Origin: Falsiroseomonas selenitidurans
GTDB taxonomy: Bacteria; Pseudomonadota; Alphaproteobacteria; Acetobacterales; Acetobacteraceae
DNA: 64,000 nucleotides
Assembly (NCBI RefSeq): GCF_012103215.1
Contig: NZ_JAAVNE010000004.1
Location: 115,118 to 179,117 of the forward strand
Reading direction: 5' to 3'
Made by a program: the position numbers and the translations under genes. This document shows, piece by piece, positions 10,741-20,175 of the stretch. The first letter of the stretch is position 1. The number at the start of each line of letters is the position of its first letter. The notes beneath the pieces were generated by a model. The model searched no databases and had not been told where the DNA came from. It worked only from the letters and a program-made list of their open reading frames with translations.

Positions 10741-11780
10741 GCCCGGCCGTGCTTCGCCGTGATGGCCTGCAGATCCTCGAACATCGCCCGGCCGTTGCGG
10801 CCGCGCCGCGTCATCTCCGCGATCCATGCTTCGTAGGCCGGCTTCACGGCTTCGCGCCAGCGCGCCTTCTCCTCCGCCCCGATGGCGATGATCTCGTTGC
10901 CCGCGGCGAGCGCGGCATCGACGGCGGGCTTGGTCTGCGTGTCCCAGATCGCACCGCGATTGGCGGCCAGCGCCGGGCCGGAATTGGCGTCGATCACCGC
11001 CTTCAGGTCCGGCGGCAGGCGGTTGTAGCTGCGCCCGTTCATCAGCGTCAGGATCATGCCCTGGAACAGGCCGACGCCCGGCGGCTCGCTGTGGAACTTC
11101 GCCACCTCATACAGGCGGAAGGGCTGGGTGATGGCCCAGTTGATCAGGAAGCCGTCCACCTGGCTGCGGGCCGTCGCCTCATACACCCCGCCGAGCGGGA
11201 TGCCGACGGGGGTGCCGCCGAGCGCGGTCACCGCCTCGCCGATGAAGCGGCCGGCGACGCGCAGCTTCATGCCGCGGAAATCCTCCAGCCGCCGGATCGG
11301 CTTGCGGGAGGTGTGGACCAGAGCACGGTCCGTGGAATGGACGGCGATGATCTTGATGCCGCGGTATTCGGAATCGACCAGGTGCTTGTTGATGAACTCC
11401 ATCGCCGCCGGGCTTTCCGTGGCGGAGAGCCCGGTGTTCATGAAGGGCAGCTCCAGCCCTTCCGTGCCCATGAAGCGGCCCGGGGTGAAGCCCGGCACCG
11501 TCCAGATCATGTCCACCACGCCGTCTTCCAGCTGCTGCACCAGGTCGCGCGGCTGGCCGCCGAGCTGCATGGCGGGGAAGACGTCGATCTTGATGCGGCC
11601 GTTGGAGTCCTTCGCCACCTTCTCCGCCCAGGGGTCGAGATGCAGCGTGTGGTCCAGCGCGGTGGGGGAGGAGAAGCTGTGCAGCCGGAAGGTGAATTGC
11701 GGCGCGCCCTGGGCGCGTGCCAGCGCCGGTGCGGCCAGGCCGATGGCGGCCCCCATGAAGATCCGTCGCTGCATGCTCAT
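10737..11780 (-). CDS. dctP: TRAP transporter substrate-binding protein (DctP family)
   Basis: Periplasmic solute receptor, 347 residues. A leader with twin arginines (MQRRIFMGAAIG ... ALARAQG) precedes the family fold. Landmarks are VFPAMQLGGQPRDLVQQLEDGVVDMIW, FRGMKLRVAGRFIGEAVTALGGTPVGIPLGGVYEA and the carboxylate-binding arginine region around KLRVAG. It follows the desaturase gene by 23 bases on the same strand, so the transporter may be transcribed with it. Confidence 0.93.
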   Translation of the reverse strand: MSMQRRIFMGAAIGLAAPALARAQGAPQFTFRLHSFSSPTALDHTLHLDPWAEKVAKDSNGRIKIDVFPAMQLGGQPRDLVQQLEDGVVDMIWTVPGFTPGRFMGTEGLELPFMNTGLSATESPAAMEFINKHLVDSEYRGIKIIAVHSTDRALVHTSRKPIRRLEDFRGMKLRVAGRFIGEAVTALGGTPVGIPLGGVYEATARSQVDGFLINWAITQPFRLYEVAKFHSEPPGVGLFQGMILTLMNGRSYNRLPPDLKAVIDANSGPALAANRGAIWDTQTKPAVDAALAAGNEIIAIGAEEKARWREAVKPAYEAWIAEMTRRGRNGRAMFEDLQAITAKHGRA

Positions 11781-11803
11781 GCTCCCTGTGTCCTGGATGG
11801 GGT

Positions 11804-12739
11804 TCAGCGCGCCGGATGCGCCGGCACGAAGACCGGCTTCAGCAGCCAGCGGCGCGCAATCTCGAAATAGCCGCGGAAGACATAGTGGCCGTTATGCGCC
11901 AGCAGCTTCGCGCGGTTGCGGCGCCAGAAGCCGGGGATCTCGAACCACGCCATCTGCGGATACAGATGGTGCACGATGTGCAGGTTGTTCCACAGGAACA
12001 GCAGGCCGAAGAACCAGTTGGATTCGACGCTGGCGGTGCGTTCCCCCGGTGTGGGGCCCCAGCGATGCTCGATGAAGGCGCGCAGCAGGCCGAGGCTGAG
12101 GCCGGGCAGCACGAAGACCAGGTAGTAGTGCCACACCGGCATGCCGGCGACGCCGGCGACGAACCACAGCACCACGGCCAGGCCGGCGAAGAAGCCGATC
12201 CACACCGGCACGTCGCGGAAATCGCCTGCGCGCAGCTTGCCCGTCTCGATCATCGCCAGCTTGCGCAGCCGCAGGATGGGCCCGATCGTCAGCCGGCCGA
12301 GCAGCGTCTGGTTGAACAGCAGCACGGCCTGCCAGGGGCGCGAATAGCGGGACCAGTCGGCCTGCCGGTGATAGACGCTTTCCGTGTCCTCGCCCGGATA
12401 GGTCAGTACCGTGTTGCGGTGATGCGCGGTGTGGCTGCGCTTGTAGAGTTCGAAGGGCAGCCAGCCGCCGATCGGCGGCCACACCAGGGCGGTGCGCAGC
12501 CAGCGCGGAATGCTGCGCCAGCCATGGATCGCTTCATGCTGCAGCGAGAAATGCCAGGCCAGCACATAGGCGCCGCCCGCCATTTGCAGCGGCCAGGGGA
12601 TGTGGGCGTGGAACCAGATCAGCGCGAACCAGCACGCATAGATGGCAGAGGCCACGCCCCAGGTCGGCAGTTCCCACCGCCGCCACCAGATCGGTGAAGG
12701 CGCGAGGGCGACGGCGCGGGGAAGCGTGTTCTCCTGCAT
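11804..12739 (-). CDS. Membrane fatty-acid desaturase-type protein
   Basis: Integral-membrane di-iron oxidase of the fatty-acid desaturase/hydroxylase superfamily, 311 residues. The three histidine boxes are visible: HEAIH (in FSLQHEAIHGW), HTAHH (in RSHTAHHRNT) and HIVHH (in NNLHIVHHLYP). Four hydrophobic helices lie around them. The start ATG 12739 (MQENTLPRA) is chosen because the upstream open frame is Arg/Gly-rich shadow sequence. The short N-terminus and the position before a TRAP operon give no clue to substrate; it may act on a non-lipid compound. Confidence 0.85.
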   Translation of the reverse strand: MQENTLPRAVALAPSPIWWRRWELPTWGVASAIYACWFALIWFHAHIPWPLQMAGGAYVLAWHFSLQHEAIHGWRSIPRWLRTALVWPPIGGWLPFELYKRSHTAHHRNTVLTYPGEDTESVYHRQADWSRYSRPWQAVLLFNQTLLGRLTIGPILRLRKLAMIETGKLRAGDFRDVPVWIGFFAGLAVVLWFVAGVAGMPVWHYYLVFVLPGLSLGLLRAFIEHRWGPTPGERTASVESNWFFGLLFLWNNLHIVHHLYPQMAWFEIPGFWRRNRAKLLAHNGHYVFRGYFEIARRWLLKPVFVPAHPAR

Positions 12740-12951
12740 GCCGCCAGCGTGGCAACAGATCGCGTCCCCTGGCAAGCGCCTTCGCGGGCCTTCCGCGCGG
12801 TGGCGCAACACCGCTGCGCCCTGCGGCGGCATGGCCTGCCGGTATACGCGGCATCCCCGGCACGGCGCCGCATCCGCACGGCCACCGCCCCCCTGGTGCG
12901 CACCGGAAAACGCCCCATGCTGGGGTGGCCTGAAGACCCCGGAGCCCCGCC

Positions 12952-14385
12952 TTGCCCGCACCCACCACCCTGGCCGCGCTGGAAGCGGATGCGCGGCGCG
13001 ACCTGGCCCTGATCGCGCATCCCCGCATGGACTGGCTGCAGCCGAAGACGATCGGCGGCGCGCCGGTGCTGGACGTGCTGGTGGTCGGCGGCGGGCAATG
13101 CGGCGTGGTGACGGCTTTCGCGCTGATGCGCGACCGGGTGCGCAACCTGCTGGTGCTGGACCGTGCGCCCTATGGACGGGAAGGCCCGTGGCAGACCTAT
13201 GCGCGGATGCACAATCTGCGGTCCTGGAAGGACCAGAGCGGGCCGGATCTCGGCGTCCCCTCCCTCACCTACCAGGCCTGGCACGAAGCGCAGTTCGGCA
13301 CCGCGGCGTGGGAAACGCTACGCTACATCCCGAAGGAATTGTGGAACGACTACCTGCTGTGGCTGCGCCGCGTGGTGGGCGTGCCGGTACGGAACGGCGT
13401 GGCGGCCGGGCGCATCGGCCCCGCCACCACCGATGACGGCCTGCCCTGCCTGCGGGTGGACACCAGCGATGGCCCACTCCATGCCCGCAAGGTGGTGCTG
13501 GCCACGGGCCAGGAAGGGGCGGGCATCTGGTGGATGCCGGACTTCGTGGCCGCCCTGCCGCAGGCCCTGCGCGCCCACAGCGCGGACCCGATCGATTTCG
13601 CGGGGCTGCGCGGCAAGGTGGTGGCGGTGCTCGGCGCCGGCGCCTCGGCCTTCGACAATGCGGCGATGGCGCTGGAGGCCGGGGCGGCGGCGGTGCACCT
13701 GTTCTGCCGAAGGGCCGAGCCGATGGTGGTGCAGCCCTATCGCTGGCTGACCTTCGCCGGCTTCATGCGCCACATCCACGAGATGCCGGACGAGTGGCGC
13801 TGGCGCTTCATGGCGCATGTGCTGGGGCTGCGGGAGGGCTTCCCGCCGGACACCTATGCGCGCGTGATGGCCTTCCCGCATTTCACCCTGCATGTCGGCC
13901 GCCCCTGGACCGGGGCGCAGGTGGGCGCCGATGGCCGCGCCGTGGTGGCGACGCCGCGCGGCGCAGTCGTGGCGGATTTCCTGATCTGCGGCACGGGCGT
14001 GCGGATGGACCCCGCGCTGGTGCCGGAACTCGCCGGCTGCGCCCACAACATCGCCAGCTGGGCGGACCGCTACACGCCGCCGGCGGAGGAGGCCAATCCG
14101 CGGCTCGGGGCATTCCCCTACCTCGCGCCGGACTACAGCTTCACGGAACGCGTGGCGGGCGCCACGCCCTGGATCCGCGACATCCACCTGTTCGGCATCG
14201 GCACCACCATGTCCTTCGGCCCGGCCGGCGCCTCGATCAACGCCATGGGCATCGCCGTGCCGCGCCTGGCCGCCGGCGTCACCCGCGGCCTGTTCGAGGC
14301 CGAGCTGCCGCGCCACTACGCCGCGCTGCGCGCCTATGACGTGGCGCAGGTGGAGATCGACCCGAGCCGCCTCGCCGCCGAATAG
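12952..14385 (+). CDS. FAD/NAD(P)-dependent flavoprotein monooxygenase-like oxidoreductase
   Basis: Two-dinucleotide-binding flavoprotein, 477 residues. An FAD motif VVGGGQCGVVTAF (residues about 43-55) and a second Rossmann motif VLGAGASAFDNAAMALE are visible. The layout resembles class B flavin monooxygenases and related NAD(P)-binding oxidoreductases. Translation appears to start at TTG 12952, with GGAG seven bases upstream. The first in-frame ATG (MDWLQP) would remove only about 25 residues. It is divergent from the desaturase and heads the catabolic block; the M28-like gene follows after 57 bases. Substrate unknown. Confidence 0.8.
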   Translation: MPAPTTLAALEADARRDLALIAHPRMDWLQPKTIGGAPVLDVLVVGGGQCGVVTAFALMRDRVRNLLVLDRAPYGREGPWQTYARMHNLRSWKDQSGPDLGVPSLTYQAWHEAQFGTAAWETLRYIPKELWNDYLLWLRRVVGVPVRNGVAAGRIGPATTDDGLPCLRVDTSDGPLHARKVVLATGQEGAGIWWMPDFVAALPQALRAHSADPIDFAGLRGKVVAVLGAGASAFDNAAMALEAGAAAVHLFCRRAEPMVVQPYRWLTFAGFMRHIHEMPDEWRWRFMAHVLGLREGFPPDTYARVMAFPHFTLHVGRPWTGAQVGADGRAVVATPRGAVVADFLICGTGVRMDPALVPELAGCAHNIASWADRYTPPAEEANPRLGAFPYLAPDYSFTERVAGATPWIRDIHLFGIGTTMSFGPAGASINAMGIAVPRLAAGVTRGLFEAELPRHYAALRAYDVAQVEIDPSRLAAE

Positions 14386-14442
14386 CCCCCTTCCCCGCCG
14401 CCCCGCCCGGTGCCAGCCTTGCGCCGGATGGGAGTGGCCGCG

Positions 14443-16179
14443 ATGGACGCCTTCGAGCGACGGATGCTGGATCAGGTGACGCTGGACGCGCCGTGGGAGC
14501 TGGTGGAGACCTTCGCCCGCACCCCGCGCTGCATGCCGGAGGAGGTGAACCGCGGCGCCGCCATGATCGCGGCGCGGCTCGAGGCACTCGGCGTACCGGT
14601 GACGCTGCATCGGCCGGAGATCTACCTGGCCGTGCCGCTTTCGGCCTCCGTCAGCGCCGGCGGCGTCACCTACCGGGCCAAGACGCCCACCTCCTCCCTG
14701 CCCGTGCCGCAGGGGCGGACGGCGCCGCTGGTCTATCTCTCCGCCAACCCGAAGGCGCTGCGCAGCTATGCGCGCGACATCACGGCGCTGTTCGGCGGCA
14801 CCATCGCCTCCGAGGAGGAAGCGCGGGCGAAGGTGCAGGGGAAGATCCTGCTGACGGAGGGCTTCGGCAATCCGGCGCTCGCCTCCCTGGTCGAGGAATG
14901 GGGTGGCGTCGGCGTGATTGCCGCCAATCCCGGCGTGGATGTGCATTGGGGCACCTGCACCACCATCTGGGGCACGCCGGACCTGGATGACCTGCCGCGC
15001 AAGCCGAAGATCCCGATGGCGACGGTGAACCGCGACAGCGGCCTGGCGCTGCGCGCGGTGGCGGCGGCCGGCGGCAGCGCCACCATCACCACGGACCTGA
15101 TGGAAGGCTTCGTGGAACAGGCGATCCCGGTGGTGGAGATCCCGGCCGCCGATGGCTCACCCGACTTCGTGCTGCTGCACGGGCACTATGATTCCTGGGA
15201 TGTCGGCGTCGGCGACAACGCCACCGGCAATGCGACGCTGCTGGAGATCGCCCGCGTGCTCTGGGCCAACCGCGCGCAGTTGAAGCGCGGCGTGCGCATC
15301 GCCTGGTGGGCCGGCCATTCCACGGGCCGCTACGCCGGCAGCACCTGGTACGCGGACGCCTTCGCGCTGGAGCTGGAGGCGCATTGCGTGGCGCAGATCA
15401 ACTGCGACAGCCCCGGCTGCCGCTGGGCCACCAGCTTCCACGAGATCGCCACCATGTCCGAGACGCGGGATCTGGTGCGCCGCGCCATCCTGGATGTGGC
15501 GCCGGATGCCGAATTCGGCAGCGCCCGGCCGATGCAGGCCGGCGACTACAGCTTCTCCAACATCGGCATCAGCAGCTTCTTCATGCTGTCCAGCACCATG
15601 CCGGAGACGCTGCGGGCGGAGAAAGGCTATTACGACGTCTCCGGCTGCGGCGGGAACATCGCCTGGCATACGGAAAACGACACGATCGAGATCGCGGACC
15701 GCGACATGCTGCTGCGCGACATCCGCATCTACCTGCTCTCCGTGCTGCGGGTGACGCAGCCGGAGGTTCTGCCCTTCGACGTTGTGGCGACGGCCGAGGA
15801 ATTCGCCGGCACCGTCGCGCGCTATGCCGCTGCCGCCGGCGGGCAGGCGGACCTCGCCCCCAGCATTGCCGCCACCGCGGCCTTCCGCGATGCGGTGGCG
15901 CGGCTGCAGACGGGCGACGTTCCGCCCGCGCGCCGCAACGCCGTGGCGGTGGCGCTGGCGCGCATCCTGGTGCCGTTGAACTTCACCCGCGGCCCGCGCT
16001 TCACCCACGACCCCGCCTTCACCGCGCCGCCCCTGCCCTGCCTGGCGGTGGCCGCCGACCTGGCGCGCATGCCGGGCGAGAAGCTCGGCTTCGCCAGGAC
16101 GCAGATGCTGCGCGGCCAGAACCGCTATGTCAGCGCCATGCGCGCGGCAACACGGCTGGTGGAGGAGGCGCTAGACTAG
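14443..16179 (+). CDS. M28-family metallohydrolase-like protein with altered active site (paralogue 1)
   Basis: M28-type zinc peptidase fold with a PA-like insert, 578 residues, no signal peptide. Metal-ligand positions: H248 (GHYDSW), D258 (GVGDNATGN), D322 (NCDSPG) and H409 (WHTENDT). The usual catalytic Glu-Glu (GAEExGxxGS) is replaced by WWAGHSTGRYAGS, giving G291-H292-S293. The start ATG 14443 has GGGAG nine bases upstream; ATG 14428 is an alternative. The 3' end overlaps the convergent M20 gene by nine bases. It is paralogous to the gene at 20176-21849. Hydrolase of an amide or peptide-like bond is the likely role, substrate unknown. Confidence 0.75.
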   Translation: MDAFERRMLDQVTLDAPWELVETFARTPRCMPEEVNRGAAMIAARLEALGVPVTLHRPEIYLAVPLSASVSAGGVTYRAKTPTSSLPVPQGRTAPLVYLSANPKALRSYARDITALFGGTIASEEEARAKVQGKILLTEGFGNPALASLVEEWGGVGVIAANPGVDVHWGTCTTIWGTPDLDDLPRKPKIPMATVNRDSGLALRAVAAAGGSATITTDLMEGFVEQAIPVVEIPAADGSPDFVLLHGHYDSWDVGVGDNATGNATLLEIARVLWANRAQLKRGVRIAWWAGHSTGRYAGSTWYADAFALELEAHCVAQINCDSPGCRWATSFHEIATMSETRDLVRRAILDVAPDAEFGSARPMQAGDYSFSNIGISSFFMLSSTMPETLRAEKGYYDVSGCGGNIAWHTENDTIEIADRDMLLRDIRIYLLSVLRVTQPEVLPFDVVATAEEFAGTVARYAAAAGGQADLAPSIAATAAFRDAVARLQTGDVPPARRNAVAVALARILVPLNFTRGPRFTHDPAFTAPPLPCLAVAADLARMPGEKLGFARTQMLRGQNRYVSAMRAATRLVEEALD

Positions 16180-17286
16180 CGTTTCCATCAGCCGCCGCAG
16201 CAGCCGGGCGCGGGGCACCAGGCTTTCGAGATAGATCTGCTCGAAATCCGTGTGCCCGCCCTTGCCGTCAGCGCCCAGCCCGTCCAGCACCGGCGCCAGG
16301 TCGGCGCAGAAATTGCCGTCGCTGCCGCCACCGGTCTTCAGGTCCTGCAGTTCGAAGCCGATCTCCGCCGCGAGGCCGCGCGCATGGTCGAACAGGGCGG
16401 CGATGCCCGGCGTCTTCTCATAGGGCGGGCGGTTCAGGCCGCCGGTCAGGGTGAGTTCCACATCCGGGTCGTGCGGCCGCAGCGCCGCTATGCGGGCCAG
16501 CATCTCCTCCGCGATGGCCGGCGTCGGCAGGCGCATGTCGATGGCGGCATGCGCTTCCTCCGCCACCACATTCGGCCGCGTGCCGCCGCGGATGGTGCCG
16601 ACATTCACCGTGATTCCGCGTGCGTAGTCGGTCATGCCGTGCAGCGCGACGATCTGCCGCGCGAGTTCCCCGATCGCGCTGCGGCCATCCTGGTGGCGGC
16701 TGCCGGAATGCGCGGCGCGGCCCTTCACATGCAGGTCGAAGCGCGCCGCGCCCTTGCGCGCGGTGACGATCTTCCCACCCTCCCGCGCCGGTTCCGTCAC
16801 CAGCACGAATTTCGCCTTGGCGCCCAGGCTGCGGATCAACGCGCGGCTGGTCGGGCTGCCGACCTCCTCATCCGCATTGAACAGGTAGGTGATGGGCAGC
16901 GGCGTCGGCGTGCCGGCGCGCAGGAAAGACAGGAAGGCCTCGAAGGCCAGGCGTGCGCCACCCTTCATGTCGTAGATGCCGGGGCCGTAGGCGATGCCGT
17001 CCTGCACGCGGAAAGGCATGCGCGCCAGCATGCCCATGGGGTGCACCGTGTCCAGGTGCGACAGCACCAGGATGCCGGGGGCTTCCCCGCCCCAGGGGCT
17101 GCGCAGCAGCAGGTGGTCGCCCATGCCGTCGCGGCCGGCGATGGTCTCCGCCTTCGCGCCCGCGGCCGCGGCTTCCGCCGCCACCGTCGCCATCAGGGCG
17201 GAAACCGCTTCGGGCGCATCGGTCGGCGTCTCATGCTCCACCCAGGGCCGGATGGCGGCGAGAAGGCTGTCGGTGGTGAAGCTCAT
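16171..17286 (-). CDS. M20-family carboxypeptidase/amidohydrolase (CPG2-like)
   Basis: Zinc-dependent M20 hydrolase, 371 residues, cytosolic by lack of a signal peptide. Motifs are LSHLDTVHP (metal His and Asp), GPGIYDMKGG (bridging Asp), NADEEVGSP (catalytic Glu pair), TEPAREGG, the dimerisation-domain RAAHSGSR and the C-terminal GGKGGHT metal His. The pattern is closest to glutamate carboxypeptidase/ArgE-DapE types that cleave N-acyl amino acids. ATG 17286 overlaps the MmgE/PrpD stop by four bases, so the two are one unit. Confidence 0.88.
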   Translation of the reverse strand: MSFTTDSLLAAIRPWVEHETPTDAPEAVSALMATVAAEAAAAGAKAETIAGRDGMGDHLLLRSPWGGEAPGILVLSHLDTVHPMGMLARMPFRVQDGIAYGPGIYDMKGGARLAFEAFLSFLRAGTPTPLPITYLFNADEEVGSPTSRALIRSLGAKAKFVLVTEPAREGGKIVTARKGAARFDLHVKGRAAHSGSRHQDGRSAIGELARQIVALHGMTDYARGITVNVGTIRGGTRPNVVAEEAHAAIDMRLPTPAIAEEMLARIAALRPHDPDVELTLTGGLNRPPYEKTPGIAALFDHARGLAAEIGFELQDLKTGGGSDGNFCADLAPVLDGLGADGKGGHTDFEQIYLESLVPRARLLRRLMETLV

Positions 17287-18626
17287 GATGCGGGCACCAG
17301 GGATGTGACAAGGGTTCGCGCGCCGCCGTGTTCCGCCAGCCGCGTCAGAACCTCCAGCGCCGCCTGCGTGCCGGCGGCGCCCAGCACGGGGACGGCGCAA
17401 TCGCGGAATTTGCGCAGCTGCTCGGCCTCGGTCATCGGGTTCTCCGGCGCGCCACGGCGGATGCTGCGCTGGTCGGTCAACTGCGTGCCGTCCGTCAGGT
17501 GCAGCGTCACGCGCGTCGGCGGGCGTGGATCGGCATCGGGCAGCGCCTGCATCGTGATGCGCGGCATCAGCGCGCGGATCGGCGCACGGTGAATCGCGGC
17601 CTCCGCGAAATCCGCCAGGCCGAGCTCGCCCTGCACCGCTGCGGCCGCCAGGCAGTATTCCATGCTGAAGCGCGCCTGCATGCCGGTTTCCGGGCGCGGA
17701 TGGATCAGGTTGCCGGCGAGCACGGCGGGCAAGGCGGTCTCGATCGCGGCGATGCGCGCCGGCGCCACCTGCGCGCGAAGCGCCAGCAGCGCATCCAGCG
17801 AAAGATGCGTCGCCGCGCAGGTTGGATAGGCCTTGAAGCTGAGGCCCACACCCTCGATCGCCAGTCGCGCATTGTCGCCCGGCGGGTCCATGGCGCCTTC
17901 GGGCGGCGCCTGGCCGGCGAACATCTCGGCGAAGCGCCAGCGCCCTTCCAACGCCTCCGCCGCCGCCTCCACCCCTGATTCGGCCAGCGAGGCCGCGAGC
18001 ACGCCGGCCTTGGCGGCGAGCCCGGCATGGACGGATTTCGCCATGGTGCCCAACTGCATGCGGCTGCCGGAGGCCATGCTGGCCGCCAGGCTCAACGCAT
18101 GCGCCGTGCGGGCCGCATCCAGCCGCAGCAGCCGCGCGCAGGCGGCCGCGGCGCCCAGCGCGCCGATGGTGGCGGTGGCGTGCCAGCCCAGCGCGTAGTG
18201 GCGCGGGTTCACGCCGCGGCCGATGCAGGCCATCGCCTCCAGCCCCACCACCAGCGCATCCAGCAGCGCCGCGCCATCCGCGTCCCGCTCCTCGCCCAGG
18301 GCCAGGATGGCGGGCACCAGCACGGCGGTGGCGTGGCCGTGCAGCGGGTTGAAGGTGTCGTCGTAGTCCAGCACATGCGCCGCGGCGCCATTCACCAGCG
18401 CCGCCCAGGGCGCGGCCATCGCCTGGCCGGTGCCGATCACCCGCGCCGTGCCGCCACCCCAGGCGGCCACGGTGGCGGCGGTGCGCCGCGGCGTTTCCTC
18501 TGCCGCGCCGGCCAGCATCACGCCCACGGCATCGCGCAGCCCGGCGATGGCCAGCGGCGCCACCGCCGCGGTGCGGGCGGGCGGCAGCCCGGCGATCCAC
18601 TCCGCGATGCGCTGCGTCGCCGCCAT
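17283..18626 (-). CDS. MmgE/PrpD-family protein
   Basis: MmgE/PrpD family, 447 residues, the family that includes 2-methylcitrate dehydratase. Landmarks are HVLDYDDTFNPLHGHATAVLVPAILALGE, GVNPRHYALGWHATATIGALGAAAACARL, GTMAKSVHAGLAAKAGVLAA and FKAYPTCAATH. Start ATG 18626 (MAATQRIAEW) is preferred over longer open frames with shadow composition. No propionate genes are nearby, and it is coupled to an M20 hydrolase. A dehydratase or isomerase role on an acid released by that hydrolase is a guess from context. Confidence 0.88.
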   Translation of the reverse strand: MAATQRIAEWIAGLPPARTAAVAPLAIAGLRDAVGVMLAGAAEETPRRTAATVAAWGGGTARVIGTGQAMAAPWAALVNGAAAHVLDYDDTFNPLHGHATAVLVPAILALGEERDADGAALLDALVVGLEAMACIGRGVNPRHYALGWHATATIGALGAAAACARLLRLDAARTAHALSLAASMASGSRMQLGTMAKSVHAGLAAKAGVLAASLAESGVEAAAEALEGRWRFAEMFAGQAPPEGAMDPPGDNARLAIEGVGLSFKAYPTCAATHLSLDALLALRAQVAPARIAAIETALPAVLAGNLIHPRPETGMQARFSMEYCLAAAAVQGELGLADFAEAAIHRAPIRALMPRITMQALPDADPRPPTRVTLHLTDGTQLTDQRSIRRGAPENPMTEAEQLRKFRDCAVPVLGAAGTQAALEVLTRLAEHGGARTLVTSLVPAS

Positions 18627-18754
18627 CCGCCGCCCCCCCGCCCTGGTGCGGCGCAGCGTGGCGCCGCGGGACCGCGCGGACAAGCCCCCGCGCATCTTCA
18701 CGGCTGCGCCGGATGCGTGCGAAGCTTCTGGCCTGGCGAGAGGGGAGATGCGGC

Positions 18755-20161
18755 ATGGTGGGGTCTCGGGCTGGGGCGATCGCGCGCGCGGAACGCTGCT
18801 TTGACGATGGCGCATATCTCGACGCGCTGCGAAAGCTGGTGGCGGTGCCGACCGAAAGCCAGCTGCCGGACAGCCTGCCCGCCCTGACGCGCTACTGCAC
18901 CGAGACGCTGCCCGAATTGATGCGCGACATGCCGTTCGAGCAGACGGTGCTGGACAATCCGCGCCCCGGCCGCGGCCCGGTGTTCCTGGCGACGCGCGTC
19001 GAGGACCCGGCGCTGCCGACCGTGCTGGTCTATGGCCATGGCGACGTGGTGCGCGGCCTGGCGCCGAAATGGAGCGCGGGGCTGGACCCCTGGCAGGTGA
19101 CGGTACGCGGCGACAAATGGTACGGCCGCGGCACGGTGGACAACAAGGGCCAGCACCTGATCGCCATCGAGGCGCTGCGCGCCGTGCTGGCGGAACGCGG
19201 CGGCAGGCTGGGCTTCAACGCCAAGGTGCTGGTGGAGACCGGTGAGGAGCAGGGCTCCCCCGGCCTGCGCGCGCTGCTGCAGCAGGAACGGACGCGGCTG
19301 GCGGCGGATGTCTTCATCGGGCTGGACGGCCCGCGGCAGACCACCTTCATGCCGGAGATGAAGCTGGGCGCGCGCGGCGGCGTGGCCTTCGACCTGGTGG
19401 TGCGGCTGCGCGACCATGCGCATCATTCCGGCCATTGGGGCGGCGTGCTGACGGACCCGGCCTTCGTGCTGGCGCATGCGCTGGCCAGCATCGTCGACCG
19501 CCAGGGCCGCATCCTTGTCCCGGGCTGGACGCCCGCTGCCATGCCGGCCTCCGTCCGGCGCGCCATCGGCGACCTGGTGTTCGAGGACATCCCCGGCCTG
19601 CCGGAAGGCGACCCCAATTGGGGCGAGCCCGGACTGACGAAAGCCGAGAAGATCTTCGGCTGGACCAGCGTGATCGTGCTGGCGCAGGTCACCGGCCACC
19701 CCGATGCGCCGACCAACGCCGTGCAGGGCGAGGCGCGCGCCCGGCTGCAGGTGCGGCACACGGCGGACATCCCGGGCGCCGATTTCGTGCCCGCGCTGCG
19801 CCGCCACCTGGACGCGCAGGGCTTCCCGGAGGTCGAGATCGTGCCGATGATGGAGCGCGACATGTTCGGCGCCTCCCGCACCGATCCGGACGACCCGTGG
19901 GTGGCGATGGTGGCGGGGTCCATGCGGCGCAGCACCAACCGGGCGCCGAACATCATCCCGAACTCCTCCGGCTCCAACCCCTCCGACATGTTCCTGGAGG
20001 AGCTGGGCACGCCGGTGATCTGGATTCCGAACAGCTATGCCGGCTGCAACCAGCATGGCCCGGACGAACACGCGCTGGCGCCGCTGCTGCGCGAGGGGCT
20101 GGGCCTGATGGCCGGCATCTGGTGGGACATCGGCGAGGGTCAGGTGCCCTCGCGCCGCTGA
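18755..20161 (+). CDS. M20-family dipeptidase/amidohydrolase
   Basis: M20 metallopeptidase, 468 residues. It has the complete set of catalytic elements: YGHGDVV, GRGTVDNKGQ, ETGEEQGSPG and the C-terminal CNQHGPDEH metal-binding histidine. The central lid domain contains RDHAHHSGHWGG. ATG 18755 follows AGGGGAG by a few bases. It starts 128 bases from the divergent MmgE/PrpD gene and is followed 14 bases later by the second M28-like gene. Substrate not determined; family members cleave dipeptides or N-carbamoyl/N-acyl amino acids. Confidence 0.88.
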   Translation: MVGSRAGAIARAERCFDDGAYLDALRKLVAVPTESQLPDSLPALTRYCTETLPELMRDMPFEQTVLDNPRPGRGPVFLATRVEDPALPTVLVYGHGDVVRGLAPKWSAGLDPWQVTVRGDKWYGRGTVDNKGQHLIAIEALRAVLAERGGRLGFNAKVLVETGEEQGSPGLRALLQQERTRLAADVFIGLDGPRQTTFMPEMKLGARGGVAFDLVVRLRDHAHHSGHWGGVLTDPAFVLAHALASIVDRQGRILVPGWTPAAMPASVRRAIGDLVFEDIPGLPEGDPNWGEPGLTKAEKIFGWTSVIVLAQVTGHPDAPTNAVQGEARARLQVRHTADIPGADFVPALRRHLDAQGFPEVEIVPMMERDMFGASRTDPDDPWVAMVAGSMRRSTNRAPNIIPNSSGSNPSDMFLEELGTPVIWIPNSYAGCNQHGPDEHALAPLLREGLGLMAGIWWDIGEGQVPSRR

Positions 20162-20175
20162 AGGAGAAGACGCGC